Origin: M3007 sp964646615
Lineage (GTDB): Bacteria; Bacteroidota; Bacteroidia; Chitinophagales; Saprospiraceae
Assembly: GCA_964646615.1 (NCBI GenBank)
Contig: CAZYEV010000019.1
Span: 62,001 to 126,000, forward strand
Reading direction: 5' to 3'
Length of the DNA stretch: 64,000 nucleotides
The notes under the pieces are model-generated. The model was not told the DNA's origin, did not search any database, and worked only from the letters and a program-made list of their open reading frames with translations. Numbering within the stretch: position 1 is the first letter of the stretch; each line of letters starts with the position of its first letter. Positions 53,768-62,647 of the stretch are shown here, piece after piece. Both the position numbers and the translations under genes were made by a program.

Positions 53768-56335
53768 TTACACGTCCTGGCGGAGCACCTCTAACGGTGG
53801 CTTTTGCAGAGCGCCGCGGCTGCCCAGCAGCCCGATGAGCAACGTAGCCGCCACGACGGCACCCGCCGTCAGCAACAGCGGCCCGGCTTTCGGGTAAAAC
53901 GGCATCTGGAAGACCCAATGCGCCAGCGCCCAGCTGCTCAGCAGCGAAAGTCCGGCTCCCACAGCACAGGCCAGAAGCCCTACCAGCGCATACTCGACCG
54001 CTGCTATTTGCAACACTGTGCGCCGACTCGCTCCTAAGGTGCGCAGCAGCACACTCTCGCGCAGGCGTGCATAGCGACTCTGATAAATAGAACTGAGCAA
54101 CACCAGAAAACCCGTCAGCAGGCTGAACAGCGCCATGAAGCGCACAATAAACGACACTTTGCCCAGTATCTCGTCGGCTGCCTGCAGCACCTGCGTCAGG
54201 TCAATGGCCGACACGTTCGGAAAGCGACGAACTAATTCGGACTGGAACGCGGCACTTTGCGCAGCGTTTTCTACCCTCGACACCACGACATGGATTTGTG
54301 GAGCCGCCTCCAGAACGCCCGTTGGGAAGACAATCATGAAATTGGTCTGCATGCGGTTGAAATCTACCCTCCGCACGCTGCCTACTTCGGCCTCTAAGCG
54401 CAGCCCCTGTACGTTGAAGGTCAGGCGCGTGCCCACTCGGGCGTTCATGGCGCGCTGCAGACCCTCCGAAATAGAGACCCGTACGGGTTGGCCTGGCATT
54501 TGACGCCCAACCCAGGTGCCTTCCACGATGCGCTCGCTATCGCTCAGCGTGTCGCGGAAAGTTACGCGAAACTCCCTGTCCCACACCCAGCGCGCCACAC
54601 TGTCGGGGCGCGAACGCCAGGGCCAAACAGAAGCCGCCACGCGAGTATCCGACGCTGGCATCTGCGGCCCGCGCCCGTCAATACGCTCGATGCGCACGCC
54701 CACGATGGGCGCTCGCTGGAGCAACGGCATGCCGCGCTCGAGCACAAACTGCTCCACAGCATCCTTTTGCTCCGGCTGAATGTCGAAAAGTATCAGATTG
54801 GGCTGATGCTCGCTGCCGGCCAGTTCGAGCCGTTGCAACAACAGACTCTGGGTCAGAAACAGCGTGCTCAGCAGCAACACCCCGGCGCCAATGGTTACCA
54901 CCAGCAGCACCGTCTGGTTGTCGGGCCGAAACAGGTTGGCAATGCCCTGACGCCACACATACGACCATTTTTTGGGGAAGAAACGCCGCAAAAATCCCAT
55001 CAGCAGACGCGCAGCGCCCCAAAGCAGCCCCAGAGCCACCGCCATGCCGCCCAAAAAGCCCAGCGTTTGCATGGCGTCTTGCAGTATCCAGCCCGTCAGC
55101 CCGGCCAGCGTCAGGGCAATGAGTGCGTAAATGCCGAAAAGTAGGCGATTGGCTCGCCGGGCAGGCGCCTCTACCGATGCGCGCAAGGCCCGCAACGGAG
55201 ACACCGACAGCACCTGCGCCAACGGGCGCAGCGAAAACAGCACCGCCATCAGGACGCCCAGCGCCACCCCCTGACCTATGGCCAATGCGGACACGTCCGT
55301 GCTCAACTCCTCTACTGGCAGCAGGTCGCGCACCAACCAGGGTAGCGCCTTTTGCAACAAGGCGCCCAACAGCGCTCCCAGCAAAGAACTCAGCAAGGCA
55401 ATGCCCACTATCTGGACAAAAAACACCAAAAACGCCTGCATGCCGCGCGCGCCCAAACAGCGCAGCGTAGCCACCAGCGGCTGCTTCTCGCGCAGGTACA
55501 ACTGCACGGCGCTGGCCACACCCAAAGCGCCCAGCAAAAGCGCGACAAACGCCACCAAATTGAGAAAGCCGGCAAAACGGTCGAACACCCTATCCAGCGT
55601 CTCCTGGTTGCTTTCCACCGTCTCCCAGTCCAGACCTGCTTGCCGGAGCGGCTTTTCTATCGTTTTTAGCACACTTTTCAGTACCGCCGCGTCGGGCACA
55701 CGGGCGTAGTACTGGTACCATACGCGGCTGCCCTTTTGCACCAGCTCGGTGTCGTCCAGATAGTCAAACGGGATGAATGCCGTAGGTGCCAGGGCCGAAC
55801 CGATGCCAGCGCGCCCGGGCCGCGACAGCAAATCGCCGGCGACGACGAATGCCTGAGCCCCCAGGCGCACGGTGTCGCCGGGTTGCAATCCGAACTGCAG
55901 CAACAGGCTGTGCTCCAGCAGTGCCTGTGGCTGGCCGCTTTGCTGATAGGTCTGCCAGGCGTTGGCGGGGGTGCTTTTCCAGGTGCCGTAGAAAGGATAG
56001 GCCGCATCGGTAGCGCGCACATTGACTAAGCGCGTGCCATCGCTCTTGGGGAAATAGGCCATGCTCAGCAGGTTGAACACGCGCGCCACCTCGACGCCAG
56101 AGGTGCCTTTCAGGCGCTCGAGCAGCGTATCGGGCAACGGGAAATTGCCCTGGATGACCAGATCTGCACCCAGCAGGTTGCGCGCCTCGCGATTGACGTC
56201 GGCCTTCAGGTTTTCGCTTAATGTGCGCACAGCCGTCAGGGCTGCCACACCGGCCACAATGGCCGAAACAAACAGCAACAAACGGGCGCGGCTCCGGCGG
56301 CTGTCGCGCCAGGCCATTTTCCAGATAAAAGACAT
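53768..56335 (-). CDS. Large FtsX-type ABC transporter permease (YbbP-like)
   Basis: 855 residues from the ATG at 56335 (MSFIWKMAWRDSRRSRARL). A first membrane helix and a large MacB-like periplasmic domain (about 45-260) are followed by a three-helix FtsX domain, a central pair of helices (about 410-450), a second periplasmic domain and a final FtsX helix set. This duplicated plan matches YbbP-like permeases of lipid or hydrophobic-substrate export. The usual ATPase partner is not adjacent, so it must be elsewhere. pnuC follows 19 bases downstream. Confidence 0.86.
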   Translation of the reverse strand: MSFIWKMAWRDSRRSRARLLLFVSAIVAGVAALTAVRTLSENLKADVNREARNLLGADLVIQGNFPLPDTLLERLKGTSGVEVARVFNLLSMAYFPKSDGTRLVNVRATDAAYPFYGTWKSTPANAWQTYQQSGQPQALLEHSLLLQFGLQPGDTVRLGAQAFVVAGDLLSRPGRAGIGSALAPTAFIPFDYLDDTELVQKGSRVWYQYYARVPDAAVLKSVLKTIEKPLRQAGLDWETVESNQETLDRVFDRFAGFLNLVAFVALLLGALGVASAVQLYLREKQPLVATLRCLGARGMQAFLVFFVQIVGIALLSSLLGALLGALLQKALPWLVRDLLPVEELSTDVSALAIGQGVALGVLMAVLFSLRPLAQVLSVSPLRALRASVEAPARRANRLLFGIYALIALTLAGLTGWILQDAMQTLGFLGGMAVALGLLWGAARLLMGFLRRFFPKKWSYVWRQGIANLFRPDNQTVLLVVTIGAGVLLLSTLFLTQSLLLQRLELAGSEHQPNLILFDIQPEQKDAVEQFVLERGMPLLQRAPIVGVRIERIDGRGPQMPASDTRVAASVWPWRSRPDSVARWVWDREFRVTFRDTLSDSERIVEGTWVGRQMPGQPVRVSISEGLQRAMNARVGTRLTFNVQGLRLEAEVGSVRRVDFNRMQTNFMIVFPTGVLEAAPQIHVVVSRVENAAQSAAFQSELVRRFPNVSAIDLTQVLQAADEILGKVSFIVRFMALFSLLTGFLVLLSSIYQSRYARLRESVLLRTLGASRRTVLQIAAVEYALVGLLACAVGAGLSLLSSWALAHWVFQMPFYPKAGPLLLTAGAVVAATLLIGLLGSRGALQKPPLEVLRQDV

Positions 56336-56545
56336 GGTTTCAAGTGCGTCTGACACAACATGCCTCAACAAGAAAGCCGCCTAATCGTTCGCCGCCTCGA
56401 TCCTTCAGGCTTGCTCAAGTGAGAGGTCAGACCTGCTGAGGCGCCAGCGTATAAAGTTTTGAGAGCGCAAGCGCTGCCTTCGCGGATTTTTGCGGATGTT
56501 TGCTTTTGAAACCAGCCTCGTACGGGGCGCCATGCAAAGAACGCC

Positions 56546-58399
56546 ATGCGCGAGACGGCTTTTATTCGGCAAAACCAGGAAAAGTGGGCGGAATACGAGG
56601 CATACCTGAACCAGCCCCACATAGACCCTGACCACCTGCGGGAAATGTTCGTGCATGTTACGGACGATCTGGCCTACGCGCGCACATTTTATCGCAATCG
56701 CTCGGTACACTTCTACCTTAACGGGCTGGCGCAACGTATTTTCAACCGCTTTCGGCAGGGGCGCCGCCCGCCGCTGGGGCAGGTGTTGGCCTTCTGGACT
56801 GAGGAACTGCCGCGCATTCTGTGGGAAACACGCCGTGCCCTGTGGTTGTCGTTTGGCATCTTCACTTTAGCCATGGCTGTTGGCGTGGTTTCCAGCCGCA
56901 TAGACCCTGACTTTGCCCGATACATCCTGGGAGATAGCTATGTCGCCATGACCGTTGCCAATATCGAAGCGGGTGACCCCATGGCGGTGTACAAGGACTC
57001 GCCGCCCTTGGGCATGTCGGTGGGCATCGCCGCCAACAACGTGCTGGTGGCCTTCATGACGGTGCTTTCGGGCGTGCTCACCTCCATCGGCACGATGTTT
57101 ATCCTGGTGCGAAACGGCATCATGGTGGGCGTTTTTCAGTACTTTTTTATCGAGCGCGACCTGTTCTGGCCCTCTTTTCTAACCATATGGATACACGGCA
57201 CGCTCGAAATCAGCGCCATTATTGTAGCAGGTGCGGCGGGTCTGGTAGCAGGCTCAGGATGGCTGTTTCCGGGCACGTACACCCGCCGGCAGGCATTCCA
57301 GCGCTCGGCGCGCAAAGGCTTTCTGATGTTTCTCGGGCTGGTGCCGGTGTTTTTGCTGGCCGCCTTTTTTGAGGGCTACCTGACACGCCACACCGAAGCG
57401 TCCGATGCGCTGCGCCTGAGCTTCATTCTGCTGTCGCTGATAGCAGTGGTGGGCTACTTTGTGGTGCTCCCGTGGTGGAAGGCGCGGCACGGGCATTTTG
57501 AGTCCCTCGACCTGCGCGAGCCGATACCGATAGCGCGCGAGCCCATTTCACTCACGGCCATCAAAAGTAATGGAGCCATTTTGGCCGATACCCTTCGAAT
57601 GCCTTTCCAGCACCCGGCCCGTATTTTTGGGTATGCTTTGTTGGCCTCCTGTGCAGCCGTGGGTGCTTATTGGACAGCTACTGTCGGATGGCTGCATCGT
57701 TTTTCGCCCGCTCTTGAGAGCAGCCGCGCCGAAGCATTAGCGCAATCCTGGCTCTCAGGGCTGAGTTTTTCCAAAACACCTGTGGTTTTTGGCGCCGAAG
57801 TGCTGCTGCTGATGGGCTTAGTGCTGGCAGCCTTTGCTGCCATTCGGCAAGAGATGCCCGCATCGCTTCGGGAGGCGCGCGGGGGGCGATGGAGTTTGTC
57901 TTTCGCCTTGGGGCTTGTGGGCCTTTGCCTGTTGGCTCTGTGGGCGAACGAGTCTTTTGGGCCGCTGCGTTTTCTATTGCTTCCGCTGCCAGTCCTGGTG
58001 GGGTTTTGGCTGGCGCAGTTGTATTTCGGAGAAGAGCACTTAGGTGGTCTGCTGCATGCAGTATCGTTCCGCGCTCTGGCGCGAGCGGGCCTCATAGGCG
58101 CAGTGTTGGCCTTTCTCTTCTGGCTTTCGCGGTCCTTCCTGGACTCCTACCCGGTGAGCAGCGTAATCGAGTTCTTCAGCTGGCTGGTGCCGGCAAATGC
58201 GGACTCGTTAGAGGCCTATTACCGCAGCACCCGGGTGCTCCTGGGCGGCTTTTTTCTGCATGTGTACTGGATGCTGGCCATCCTGGGAGGTGCGTTGGGG
58301 TACTTTTCGGAGGTGGAGAAGGAAGAAGCCCTGCATCTTCGCGAAAGCATCGAGCGCATTGGCGCCCGCCCGCGCCTTCGCGGTTTAGCGCGCGAATAG
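56546..58399 (+). CDS. Double-length SpoIIM-family membrane protein
   Basis: 617 residues. The first about 320 match the stage II sporulation protein M family seen in many non-sporulating bacteria: a soluble start (MRETAFIRQNQEKWAEYEAYL), then five or so helices with NNVLVAFMTVLSGVLTSIGTMFILVRNGIMVGVF and IWIHGTLEISAIIVAGAAGL. The remaining about 300 residues add about six more helices with no recognised domain. Most family members stop after the first part, so this seems a fusion or extension. Function is unknown; it does not indicate sporulation. Confidence 0.8.
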   Translation: MRETAFIRQNQEKWAEYEAYLNQPHIDPDHLREMFVHVTDDLAYARTFYRNRSVHFYLNGLAQRIFNRFRQGRRPPLGQVLAFWTEELPRILWETRRALWLSFGIFTLAMAVGVVSSRIDPDFARYILGDSYVAMTVANIEAGDPMAVYKDSPPLGMSVGIAANNVLVAFMTVLSGVLTSIGTMFILVRNGIMVGVFQYFFIERDLFWPSFLTIWIHGTLEISAIIVAGAAGLVAGSGWLFPGTYTRRQAFQRSARKGFLMFLGLVPVFLLAAFFEGYLTRHTEASDALRLSFILLSLIAVVGYFVVLPWWKARHGHFESLDLREPIPIAREPISLTAIKSNGAILADTLRMPFQHPARIFGYALLASCAAVGAYWTATVGWLHRFSPALESSRAEALAQSWLSGLSFSKTPVVFGAEVLLLMGLVLAAFAAIRQEMPASLREARGGRWSLSFALGLVGLCLLALWANESFGPLRFLLLPLPVLVGFWLAQLYFGEEHLGGLLHAVSFRALARAGLIGAVLAFLFWLSRSFLDSYPVSSVIEFFSWLVPANADSLEAYYRSTRVLLGGFFLHVYWMLAILGGALGYFSEVEKEEALHLRESIERIGARPRLRGLARE

Positions 58400-58427
58400 G
58401 CGTTTGTTTTTTCAATACCTGCACACC

Positions 58428-59810
58428 ATGGAACTGCCACCGCCATTTGTCCGGCAAATGCGCGCCCTGCTGGGCGAAGCGTACGATGTCTTTGCTGCTG
58501 CTCTGGCCGAAGAGCCGCCCGTCAGCATCCGCCTGAACCCACAAAAACAGGGAAACCTTGCTACCTCCGACGCGCTGGCCGCTGCCACGCCCGTGCCCTG
58601 GTGCGCCGAAGGGCGATACTTAGCCGAACGCCCCAGCTTCACGCTCGACCCACGCTTCCATGCCGGGGCTTACTACGTGCAGGAGGCTTCTTCCATGTTT
58701 TTGTGCGAAGTGTTGCGCCGGAGCGCCGACCTGAGCCGGCCTGTGCGAGCCTTAGATGCCTGTGCCGCTCCGGGCGGCAAAACGACGCTGCTGCAATCTG
58801 TGCTGCACCCGGGCAGCTTAGTAGTGGCCAACGAGGTCGTCCGCTCGCGCCTGAGTGCCCTGCGCGAAAACTTAGAAAAATGGGGCCACCCGCACCCGGC
58901 CATGACATCGGCTCAGGGCGATGAATTGGAACATCTGGGCGCCTGGTTCGACATCGTCGTCGTGGACGCCCCGTGCAGCGGCGAGGGCCTGTTCCGAAAA
59001 ACACCCGAATCCATGCGCGAGTGGTCGCCGCCACACGTGGAGGCCTGTTCCTTACGGCAGCGCAGCATCCTGGCATCGGCGCTCAAAACGCTGCGGCCCG
59101 GCGGCATACTCCTTTACTCCACCTGCACCTTCAACCGCACAGAAAACGAGGACAACGCGGCCTGGCTGGCAGAGACCTTCGACCTGGAGCCGCTGTTGTT
59201 CGACCTGCCGCCGGAGTGGGGCGTCGTCGAAAGCGCGCCCGGTGCCTATCGCTTCTATCCCCACCGCCTGCGAGGTGAGGGCTTCTTCCTGGCGGCTTTT
59301 CGTAAAAAGGCTAATGCCCCGGCGCTATTGCCTCCACGCCCTCCGGCCGCATTCCGGCGCCTGCAACCACTGGAGCGCACCTTCCTGAGCGCAGTGCGCC
59401 CCTGGCTCGATGCTGAACGCGAATGGGCGTTCTTCACCGCACCCAAAGGCGATGTGCTGGCCATGCCCGAAGCCCTGCTGCCCGACCTGCGCCTGCTGGA
59501 CCACACCCTGACAAACAAATGGTTAGGCATCCGCGTCGGCCAGTTCAAAGGCCGCGACTTTGTGCCCGACCACGCGCTGGCACTCAACACCGCGCTGGCG
59601 CCCAACGTGCCAGCAGTGGACTTCGACCGCGAGCAGGCACTGCTGTTCTTGAAAAAAGAACAGTTTCCGCTCAACGGCTCCGCCCCGAAAGCACGCGGCT
59701 GGGTCGTCGGCCGCTACGAAGGGCTGCCCTTAGGCTGGCTCAAAATGCTGCCCGACCGCTGGAACAACTACCTGCCGCCCGAACGGCGTATCCGCATGGC
59801 CGTGGAGTAG
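58428..59810 (+). CDS. rsmF: rRNA cytosine-5 methyltransferase, RsmF/Nol1-Nop2-Sun family
   Basis: 460 residues. LDACAAPGGKTTLLQSVL binds SAM. DAPCSGEGLFRKTPES has the PC motif and LLYSTCTFNRTENE the TC catalytic Cys of m5C methyltransferases. The C-terminal 170 residues hold a PUA-like RNA-binding part (LRLLDHTLTNKWLGIRVGQFKGRDFVPDHALAL). This plan fits RsmF (16S m5C1407); the exact site is inferred. The ATG at 58428 is chosen over an earlier non-ATG frame start. It follows the SpoIIM-like gene by 28 bases. Confidence 0.9.
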   Translation: MELPPPFVRQMRALLGEAYDVFAAALAEEPPVSIRLNPQKQGNLATSDALAAATPVPWCAEGRYLAERPSFTLDPRFHAGAYYVQEASSMFLCEVLRRSADLSRPVRALDACAAPGGKTTLLQSVLHPGSLVVANEVVRSRLSALRENLEKWGHPHPAMTSAQGDELEHLGAWFDIVVVDAPCSGEGLFRKTPESMREWSPPHVEACSLRQRSILASALKTLRPGGILLYSTCTFNRTENEDNAAWLAETFDLEPLLFDLPPEWGVVESAPGAYRFYPHRLRGEGFFLAAFRKKANAPALLPPRPPAAFRRLQPLERTFLSAVRPWLDAEREWAFFTAPKGDVLAMPEALLPDLRLLDHTLTNKWLGIRVGQFKGRDFVPDHALALNTALAPNVPAVDFDREQALLFLKKEQFPLNGSAPKARGWVVGRYEGLPLGWLKMLPDRWNNYLPPERRIRMAVE

Positions 59811-59844
59811 GCAGGTGCTGAGGAGACCGCAAATGCACGGGTTT

Positions 59845-59877
59845 GAGGCGACATCTCCCGCCGGGAGGTGTCGCCTC
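59845..59877. repeat. Third GAGGCGACAYCTC palindrome
   Basis: A 15-base arm (GAGGCGACATCTCCC) pairs with GGGAGGTGTCGCCTC at 14 of 15 bases. It shares TTTGAGGCGACA and the arm order with the pair at 2865-2936. It lies between the convergent rsmF and beta-barrel genes. Confidence 0.75.
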
Positions 59878-59967
59878 TGGGCTTTCTCGGCCCGCGAATG
59901 GTTTTTGGGGCAGAAGGGCATTGAGAAGACGGTTTGGAGCGGTGCCAAACTTGCCGAAGGATTGGCC

Positions 59968-61245
59968 TCAATAATATACCTTTCCCAAAAGGGAGACCTG
60001 CAACAACAGCTGGTTGCCTGCATTGCCGGAGGGGCGATTGGGTGGAGGAACAGGAAACGCTCCCGTGGTGGGTGGCTGGCTTGAAGAGGAGGCGAAAAAG
60101 CGCCATTGCGCCTGAATGCTGACCTCGAAGCGGCGGCTCAAGGCATACCCTGCACCGGCCACTGCACTGCCCTCCCAGCGGAACAGGCGCGCGGAAGCCA
60201 GATTGCTTAGCTGGCGTATTTCGGAGGCATCGAAGTGCTGCGCGTTACCCGAAGTTGGCTGCGTCTCCTGAACCCGTGCGCTCAACAGGACGCCGCCCAT
60301 GCCGCCTCCGTATAGGCGCAGGCGAGGTGTCATCTGGCCATAGACCAGCACGGGCGCCTCCAGCCGGTGCGTGTGCGAGAGGCGCACCCAGATGCCGTCG
60401 GCTTTGGGTGGAAACAAACCGGGGGCGAGCCGCCTCAGGTCGGAACTTTCCAGATAGACGGCATTGCTGGTGGTCAGGTCTTTGCCGTGCAAATGCGTGA
60501 ACCGATAGCCCACGCCGGCGCGCAAGCCCCAGCGCCTGCCGGCATTCCAGTCAAAGATCGGGCCGATGGCTAACCCAAGCGCCTCGGCACCGGCTGGGGC
60601 GAAAGCGCCGAGGGTAAGGCCTGCGCTCAGGCGCTTCGTTCGAAGTGTGGGTGAGGGGGGCATCTGGCTTACATCGGCAGGCCCAAATGGCAGTCGTCGG
60701 GCTGGAAGTTCAAAGGTCGGGCCGAGCACGGGCAATGGCACCAGCGGTTCTGTAGGAAGGGCTGCAGCTGCCCCGGCTGTTTCGGAGGCTTCAGGGCATG
60801 CCGGTTCCCTCATTCGATGGGCTGCTGCTTCACTATCAGTCCTGCGCGAGGGTGCGGCCTCGTAGGGCATGGTAGCAAGCCTTGCCAGCGGGGAGACAGA
60901 GGGTCGGTCATGGCGGTTCCGCCCAGGCCGTATGCTCGACACGGGTCGTGGCAGCGATGCCGTCGGATGCTTCGAAGAATGAGGTACTGCCTCCGGCCCG
61001 GAGACGAGTGGTGCTACCGCGGCCACAGGCATTTCAGTCGTGTGCTCTGGCGGCGGCAGGGACGCTGCGGGTGGCACTTGCGCCGCGCGGTAATACTGCC
61101 ACAGGCCGCCACCTATGCCGGCCAGCAAAAGCCATAGCCACCAAACGGCTACTACCGGGCGGCGGCGGCGCGGGGCGGGCATGTGCTCGTCCAAAAGGGC
61201 CTCCATGGCGCGCCAGCCTCTGTCTGTCAGGCGTTTGTCGTTCAT
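59968..61245 (-). CDS. Trans-envelope protein with one membrane helix and a C-terminal beta-barrel
   Basis: 425 residues. A 30-residue cytoplasmic start (MNDKRLTDRGWRAMEALLDEH) resembles the short N-termini of Bacteroidota anti-sigma-like proteins. One membrane helix lies at about 32-50 (VAVWWLWLLLAGIGGGL), then a Pro/Ser/Ala-rich linker of about 150 residues, then a C-terminal domain with beta-strands such as RWGLRAGVGYRFTHLHG and FEVSIQAQWRFFASS like an outer-membrane barrel (PF13568-type). It follows the ECF sigma gene by 45 bases. It probably restrains or regulates that sigma factor. Confidence 0.68.
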   Translation of the reverse strand: MNDKRLTDRGWRAMEALLDEHMPAPRRRRPVVAVWWLWLLLAGIGGGLWQYYRAAQVPPAASLPPPEHTTEMPVAAVAPLVSGPEAVPHSSKHPTASLPRPVSSIRPGRNRHDRPSVSPLARLATMPYEAAPSRRTDSEAAAHRMREPACPEASETAGAAAALPTEPLVPLPVLGPTFELPARRLPFGPADVSQMPPSPTLRTKRLSAGLTLGAFAPAGAEALGLAIGPIFDWNAGRRWGLRAGVGYRFTHLHGKDLTTSNAVYLESSDLRRLAPGLFPPKADGIWVRLSHTHRLEAPVLVYGQMTPRLRLYGGGMGGVLLSARVQETQPTSGNAQHFDASEIRQLSNLASARLFRWEGSAVAGAGYALSRRFEVSIQAQWRFFASSSSQPPTTGAFPVPPPNRPSGNAGNQLLLQVSLLGKVYY

Positions 61246-61290
61246 GTTGCAAGTGTGTAGTCCGGTGAATACATTGGTCTTCGAGGTGCA

Positions 61291-61848
61291 TTAGCCGCGC
61301 ACGCGCTCTTCGGTAGCGAGCCATTCGCGCAGGCGCTGGCGGGCGGTGGAGAGGTACCATTTCGAGGTGCCTTCGCTGATGCCGAGCCTTTCGGCAATTT
61401 CGGCATGGCTATAGCCCTCGATGGCGTACAGGCGAAAGACGGTTTGGGCGTTGCGGGGCAGCGCCTCGATGAGGCGGAGCAAATGGGCCTCATCGAAGGC
61501 TGCATCCGGGCGTGCAGGCTCGGCCGCGTCGCGTTCTTCCAGCACCAAAAAATGGGTGTAGCGAGCGTGGCGGCGAAAGTGTTCGGCTGCAGCGTGATAC
61601 ACCAACCGCCTCAACCAACCCTCGAGGCTGCCTTGAAAGGCGTAGGTGTGCATTTTTTGAAACGCCCGCAGAAAGCCTTGGTTGACGATGCTAATAGCCG
61701 TCTCCTCGTCGTGTGCGTAGCGCAAACACAGGCGAAACATGGCCGGAAAAAAGCGCCGATAGAACGCTTCCTGCGCGCGCCGGTCGTTTCGCACGCAGCC
61801 CTCGACCAGTTCGGCGTCGGTGTAGCGCTTCTTTTTTGAAAAAAACAT
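61291..61848 (-). CDS. ECF-type RNA polymerase sigma factor
   Basis: 185 residues. Region 2 spans about 10-85 (VRNDRRAQEAFYRRFFPAMFRLCLRYA, then FLRAFQKMHTYAFQGSLEGWLRRLV) and region 4 about 130-180 (LPRNAQTVFRLYAIEGYSHAEIAERLGISEGTSKWYLSTARQRL). It directs RNA polymerase to a dedicated promoter set; the target genes are unknown. Third gene of a probable four-gene operon between an exported protein and the trans-envelope protein. Confidence 0.93.
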   Translation of the reverse strand: MFFSKKKRYTDAELVEGCVRNDRRAQEAFYRRFFPAMFRLCLRYAHDEETAISIVNQGFLRAFQKMHTYAFQGSLEGWLRRLVYHAAAEHFRRHARYTHFLVLEERDAAEPARPDAAFDEAHLLRLIEALPRNAQTVFRLYAIEGYSHAEIAERLGISEGTSKWYLSTARQRLREWLATEERVRG

Positions 61849-61875
61849 CCGCCTGCTTGCCCGTAAATGGCCTCG

Positions 61876-62631
61876 CTAAAATAGGTACCCCGCGCCGAGC
61901 ATGAAGCGCCAGTGGGTGATTTGCAGGCGCTCCTGACTCCCTTGCCACCACCAGGCTTCCGACCTGGCGCTCAAGCGCTGCCAGCGTACGCCTGTGTGCA
62001 AGGTAAGGTGATGGCCTATGCGATAGCCCGCCAACGCCTGGGCCATGGGGCCACCGCGCCAATGTGAGCGCTCCCATACCGCCAGGTCCTCCTGACTTTG
62101 ATTGACGCAAAAGCCAATGCCCATGCCCACGGTCACAAAAGGCGACGCATAGCGCGGCAGCAAATAGCTGCGCACTTCAGCAAACAGCGGAATGACCGGT
62201 GGCTGAATACTCGCGAAATCAAAAATGTCGAACCCTGTGCCGATGCCGGTGCTCAGCAGGCGGTGAAACATCCAGCCGCTGCTGTGCTGCACCTGAAGGG
62301 CAAGTGTCGTTTCGCCTGTGTACAGCTGGCCGGGCAAAAAGCCCGCATGCGAATGGTGGTACCAGCCGCGCTCCCGAAAGTGGTAAGGCACTGGGCCAGC
62401 GCTGCGCTGGCGGATACTCCGCACGCGGCTGAGGGCAATCTCCAACTCCTGTCCCGCGTCGGTGCGCAAGACCAGCACCCCGCCACCCTCCTTCGTAGCG
62501 ACCAGCTGGCCGCGCAATACGGCACCACCGCGCAGGCGTACCACATCGCAAGCCCGCGAGGCCGACTGGCTCCACACCTGCGCGGCCAGCAAGAGAAGGG
62601 CGAAAAACAAAAACCGTCGGACTGGCTTCAT
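61876..62631 (-). CDS. Exported 251-aa protein of unknown function
   Basis: Signal peptide at about residues 1-21 (FLFFALLLLAAQVWSQ). The next 45 residues (VVRLRGGAVLRGQLVATKEG, then LEIALSRVRSIRQR) look like a small Sm-type beta barrel, and the rest has strand patterns such as FVTVGMGIGFCVNQS and HLTLHTGVRWQRLSA that would suit an outer-membrane barrel. It ends in FMLGAGYLF with a terminal Phe, typical of outer-membrane proteins. Second gene of the sigma operon. Confidence 0.65.
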   Translation of the reverse strand: MKPVRRFLFFALLLLAAQVWSQSASRACDVVRLRGGAVLRGQLVATKEGGGVLVLRTDAGQELEIALSRVRSIRQRSAGPVPYHFRERGWYHHSHAGFLPGQLYTGETTLALQVQHSSGWMFHRLLSTGIGTGFDIFDFASIQPPVIPLFAEVRSYLLPRYASPFVTVGMGIGFCVNQSQEDLAVWERSHWRGGPMAQALAGYRIGHHLTLHTGVRWQRLSARSEAWWWQGSQERLQITHWRFMLGAGYLF

Positions 62632-62647
62632 ATGACCGGAGTACTTT

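Noticed and set aside
56546..58399. Sporulation in this organism, suggested by a SpoIIM-family gene
   Set aside because: The family is widespread in non-sporulating bacteria and no other sporulation gene is present.
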